Assembly (NCBI GenBank): GCA_043820045.1 | Contig: JBDREF010000030.1 | Location: 1-6,508, forward strand | Length of the DNA: 6,508 nucleotides | From: JBDREF01 sp043820045 | GTDB taxonomy: Bacteria; Planctomycetota; Phycisphaerae; Sedimentisphaerales; Anaerobacaceae | Direction of reading: 5' to 3' | Shown here: piece after piece, positions 5,078-6,508 of the stretch | How positions within the stretch are numbered: position 1 is the stretch's first letter | Layout: the number at the start of each line of letters is the position of its first letter | Made by a program: the position numbers and the translations under genes | Notes under the pieces: model-generated | Seen by the model: the letters and a program-made list of their open reading frames with translations, nothing else | Told to the model about the DNA's origin: nothing | Database searches by the model: none

Positions 5078-6508
5078 CTATCGGCTCAACCGTATGTCGT
5101 CGAAGTACATAGCTCCTGAACCACCGGCCGACGTCATGCCGGATTTGCTGCCCAGGCCGACTGCAATCTTATCCACGTTCGTAAGATTGATGCCCTGGTC
5201 GGCAAACGTCTGTAACGGGATTCGCCACTCGGTCCAGGCGTCGATTGTCGCCGCGGCCGGATCGCTGTTGGCCACAATTGCGGGGGCCCCACTGGTGTTG
5301 GAAACCGCCACATAAAGCGGCTCAGCCGCGTTGCTGGTAATGCCGATATCCTGGCTCATCCACTGACCGGTCACGTTGCCGGTCGTCGTGACGTTTGTGA
5401 ATACGGCCTGAGACGTCAAGGCCGCATCATGGCTGGTCACCGCCAGACCGATGTAAACGTTCGAGGCCATTTGGATGCTCTGAGGCATCGCGCCTGTGAC
5501 CGGCTGCCAGGCCGTGCCGTTGGCCGAATGCGAAACCGTAAAGGTACCGCCTATGTCCCGCTCCACCTTCACCCAGTACGGAGCTGTAATCCCGGTCTGA
5601 TTGGTGTTGAAACTGGCATCACCGGTAATGAGACGGCCCTGTGAGGCGGCACCGTTGCTCGGGGTAACGCACCCGAACATGTGCTTTGAGCCGCCGTCAA
5701 GGGTCTCACGAATCATCACTCCGGCCTTGGCCCAGCCGTTCGTGTTCTGGACGCTCTCGACTCTGGCCACGATGGAACCGGCACCGTTAAGCATCTTGTA
5801 GGCGAAGTGGAACTCATCGTGATAATCGCCTGCAGTGCCGACATCCCAGATGTCCGTGCCGGAGCCTGTCATTGTATAGGTGCCGGCCGGGCTTTCCGCA
5901 AAGCTGCCGACTGAGGCAGGAAGCCCGTGGAACCAAATCACCAGATCTGAGACACCATCCGCGGTCCAGTCACGCGTTGAAGCCAACGTCAGTGTCGCCT
6001 CGGAACTCTTGAGGTTGTTGTCGTAGCGATACGGCATGGACTGGCTGCCGCCGTGGACGACAGTCTGCTCGGCGTAAGGAGGAAGGTCGTTGCCGACCAG
6101 AGAGCCATTGTCCGTGGCCCCAAAGCCGTCGATCCAGTTGTCGAATATCCTGTTGCTCGCCGGGTCCGGCGGGTCGATATCATTGCAGGACTCGAAATCA
6201 TCCACCGCGATGAAATCGGCCGTCGTGAAACTCCAGACAAGCCCCTTGACCGGACCTGCATTATAGACTGCATCCACGCGCCAGTAGTAATCGCTCTGCC
6301 AGGCGAGTTTTCCGGGGTCGTAGCTCTCGGCGCCAAGGGCCTTGTTACCTTTGTACTCCGGCGAGGCAGTTGTGGCGCTCTGCACCGCATCTTTGTCAGC
6401 ACCGAAGTACAGGTCATGCGATACGGCGGTAGTCGCCGGCGTCCAACTAAGCTTCGCGGTCATCGCCACGCCTGTCGCACGATTGGACGGCTGTGGATTG
6501 CCCGCGGC
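5078..6508 (-). CDS. C-terminal part of a secreted multidomain protein, paralogue of its neighbour (5' cut by window edge)
   Basis: The frame is open to the right edge, giving 476 visible codons. An in-frame GTG at 6469 is internal: the 13 codons before it (AAGNPQPSNRATG) belong to the Fn3-like module. Visible residues 1-97 are one Fn3-like module (LSWTPATTAVSHDLYFG, YYWRVDAVY, GLVWSFTTA). About 101-195 is the first half of the C-terminal sandwich (DDFESCNDIDPPDP, NRIFDNWIDGFG, GGSQSMPYRYD). About 196-380 looks like an extra concanavalin-like domain resembling DUF1349-type modules (GWAKAGVMIRE, YWVKVERD, TVSHSANGTAWQPV, VYIGLAVTSHD). About 390-476 is the second half of the sandwich (PLYVAVSN, WTEWRIPLQ, MYFDDIRLSR). 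The upstream part presumably carries a signal peptide and more modules. Likely exported; a binding role is inferred. A Cys replaces the Tyr of the paralogue's DFESYND. Confidence 0.88.
   Translation of the reverse strand, partial: AAGNPQPSNRATGVAMTAKLSWTPATTAVSHDLYFGADKDAVQSATTASPEYKGNKALGAESYDPGKLAWQSDYYWRVDAVYNAGPVKGLVWSFTTADFIAVDDFESCNDIDPPDPASNRIFDNWIDGFGATDNGSLVGNDLPPYAEQTVVHGGSQSMPYRYDNNLKSSEATLTLASTRDWTADGVSDLVIWFHGLPASVGSFAESPAGTYTMTGSGTDIWDVGTAGDYHDEFHFAYKMLNGAGSIVARVESVQNTNGWAKAGVMIRETLDGGSKHMFGCVTPSNGAASQGRLITGDASFNTNQTGITAPYWVKVERDIGGTFTVSHSANGTAWQPVTGAMPQSIQMASNVYIGLAVTSHDAALTSQAVFTNVTTTGNVTGQWMSQDIGITSNAAEPLYVAVSNTSGAPAIVANSDPAAATIDAWTEWRIPLQTFADQGINLTNVDKIAVGLGSKSGMTSAGGSGAMYFDDIRLSR
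5924..6508 (-). repeat. Tandem-duplicated module, copy in the partial paralogue
   Basis: This is the counterpart of 3139-3723. By eye the DNA is roughly four-fifths identical in the best stretches, such as 6320-6420 against 3541-3640. The duplication is therefore old enough for silent divergence but still obvious. Confidence 0.75.

Noticed and set aside
6469..6469. GTG at 6469 as a start codon of the right-edge gene
   Set aside because: The frame continues upstream with sequence homologous to the Fn3-like module of the paralogue, and no Shine-Dalgarno is present.
1..6508. CRISPR array, insertion sequence or defence system
   Set aside because: No regularly spaced repeats, transposase motifs, terminal inverted repeats or defence-type domains were seen on either strand.

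Overview
The window looks like a chromosomal segment of a Planctomycetota bacterium, probably class Phycisphaerae. The taxonomy is inferred from protein style only. A stand-alone type II pseudopilin-like protein sits beside large secreted proteins. Those proteins combine a DNRLRE-type beta domain, repeated Fn3-like modules of the form 'NPxPADGA...LxW...HDVYxG...YYWRVD', and a C-terminal sandwich ending in 'MYFDDIRL'. This combination is typical of sediment and wetland members of that group. No mobile element, CRISPR array or rRNA is visible.

Layout, left to right. (1) The 5' end of a membrane-anchored protein gene lies on the minus strand (182 to the window edge) with a clear promoter and Shine-Dalgarno. 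(2) Divergent from it, on the plus strand, is a complete tmRNA gene (ssrA, 374-725) with a recognisable tag reading frame, preceded by a promoter and followed by nested inverted repeats. (3) About 300 bp without a supported gene follows. (4) Next is a decayed plus-strand gene for a beta-rich repeat protein (about 1106-1643). It keeps a promoter, ribosome-binding site and strong terminator, but its homologous sequence runs through three frames. (5) A pseudopilin gene (1804-2583) has its own promoter and a direct repeat just upstream of the -35 box. (6) An intergenic stretch holds RNA-like structure and a strong minus-strand terminator. (7) Two tandem minus-strand paralogues follow: a complete 683-residue secreted protein (2890-4941) and the C-terminal part of a second one (5078 to the right edge). 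They are separated by a terminator, so they look separately transcribed.

The genes do not form one pathway. The tmRNA is housekeeping (ribosome rescue). The pseudopilin and the two multidomain proteins belong to the exported, surface-associated, probably carbohydrate-related protein set common in these bacteria. The most useful observations are an apparent domain nested inside the C-terminal sandwich of the partial paralogue, a helically phased direct repeat at the pseudopilin promoter, the tmRNA tag with a hairpin over its first codons, and the gene remnant with intact control signals. I found no convincing new defence or mobile system.
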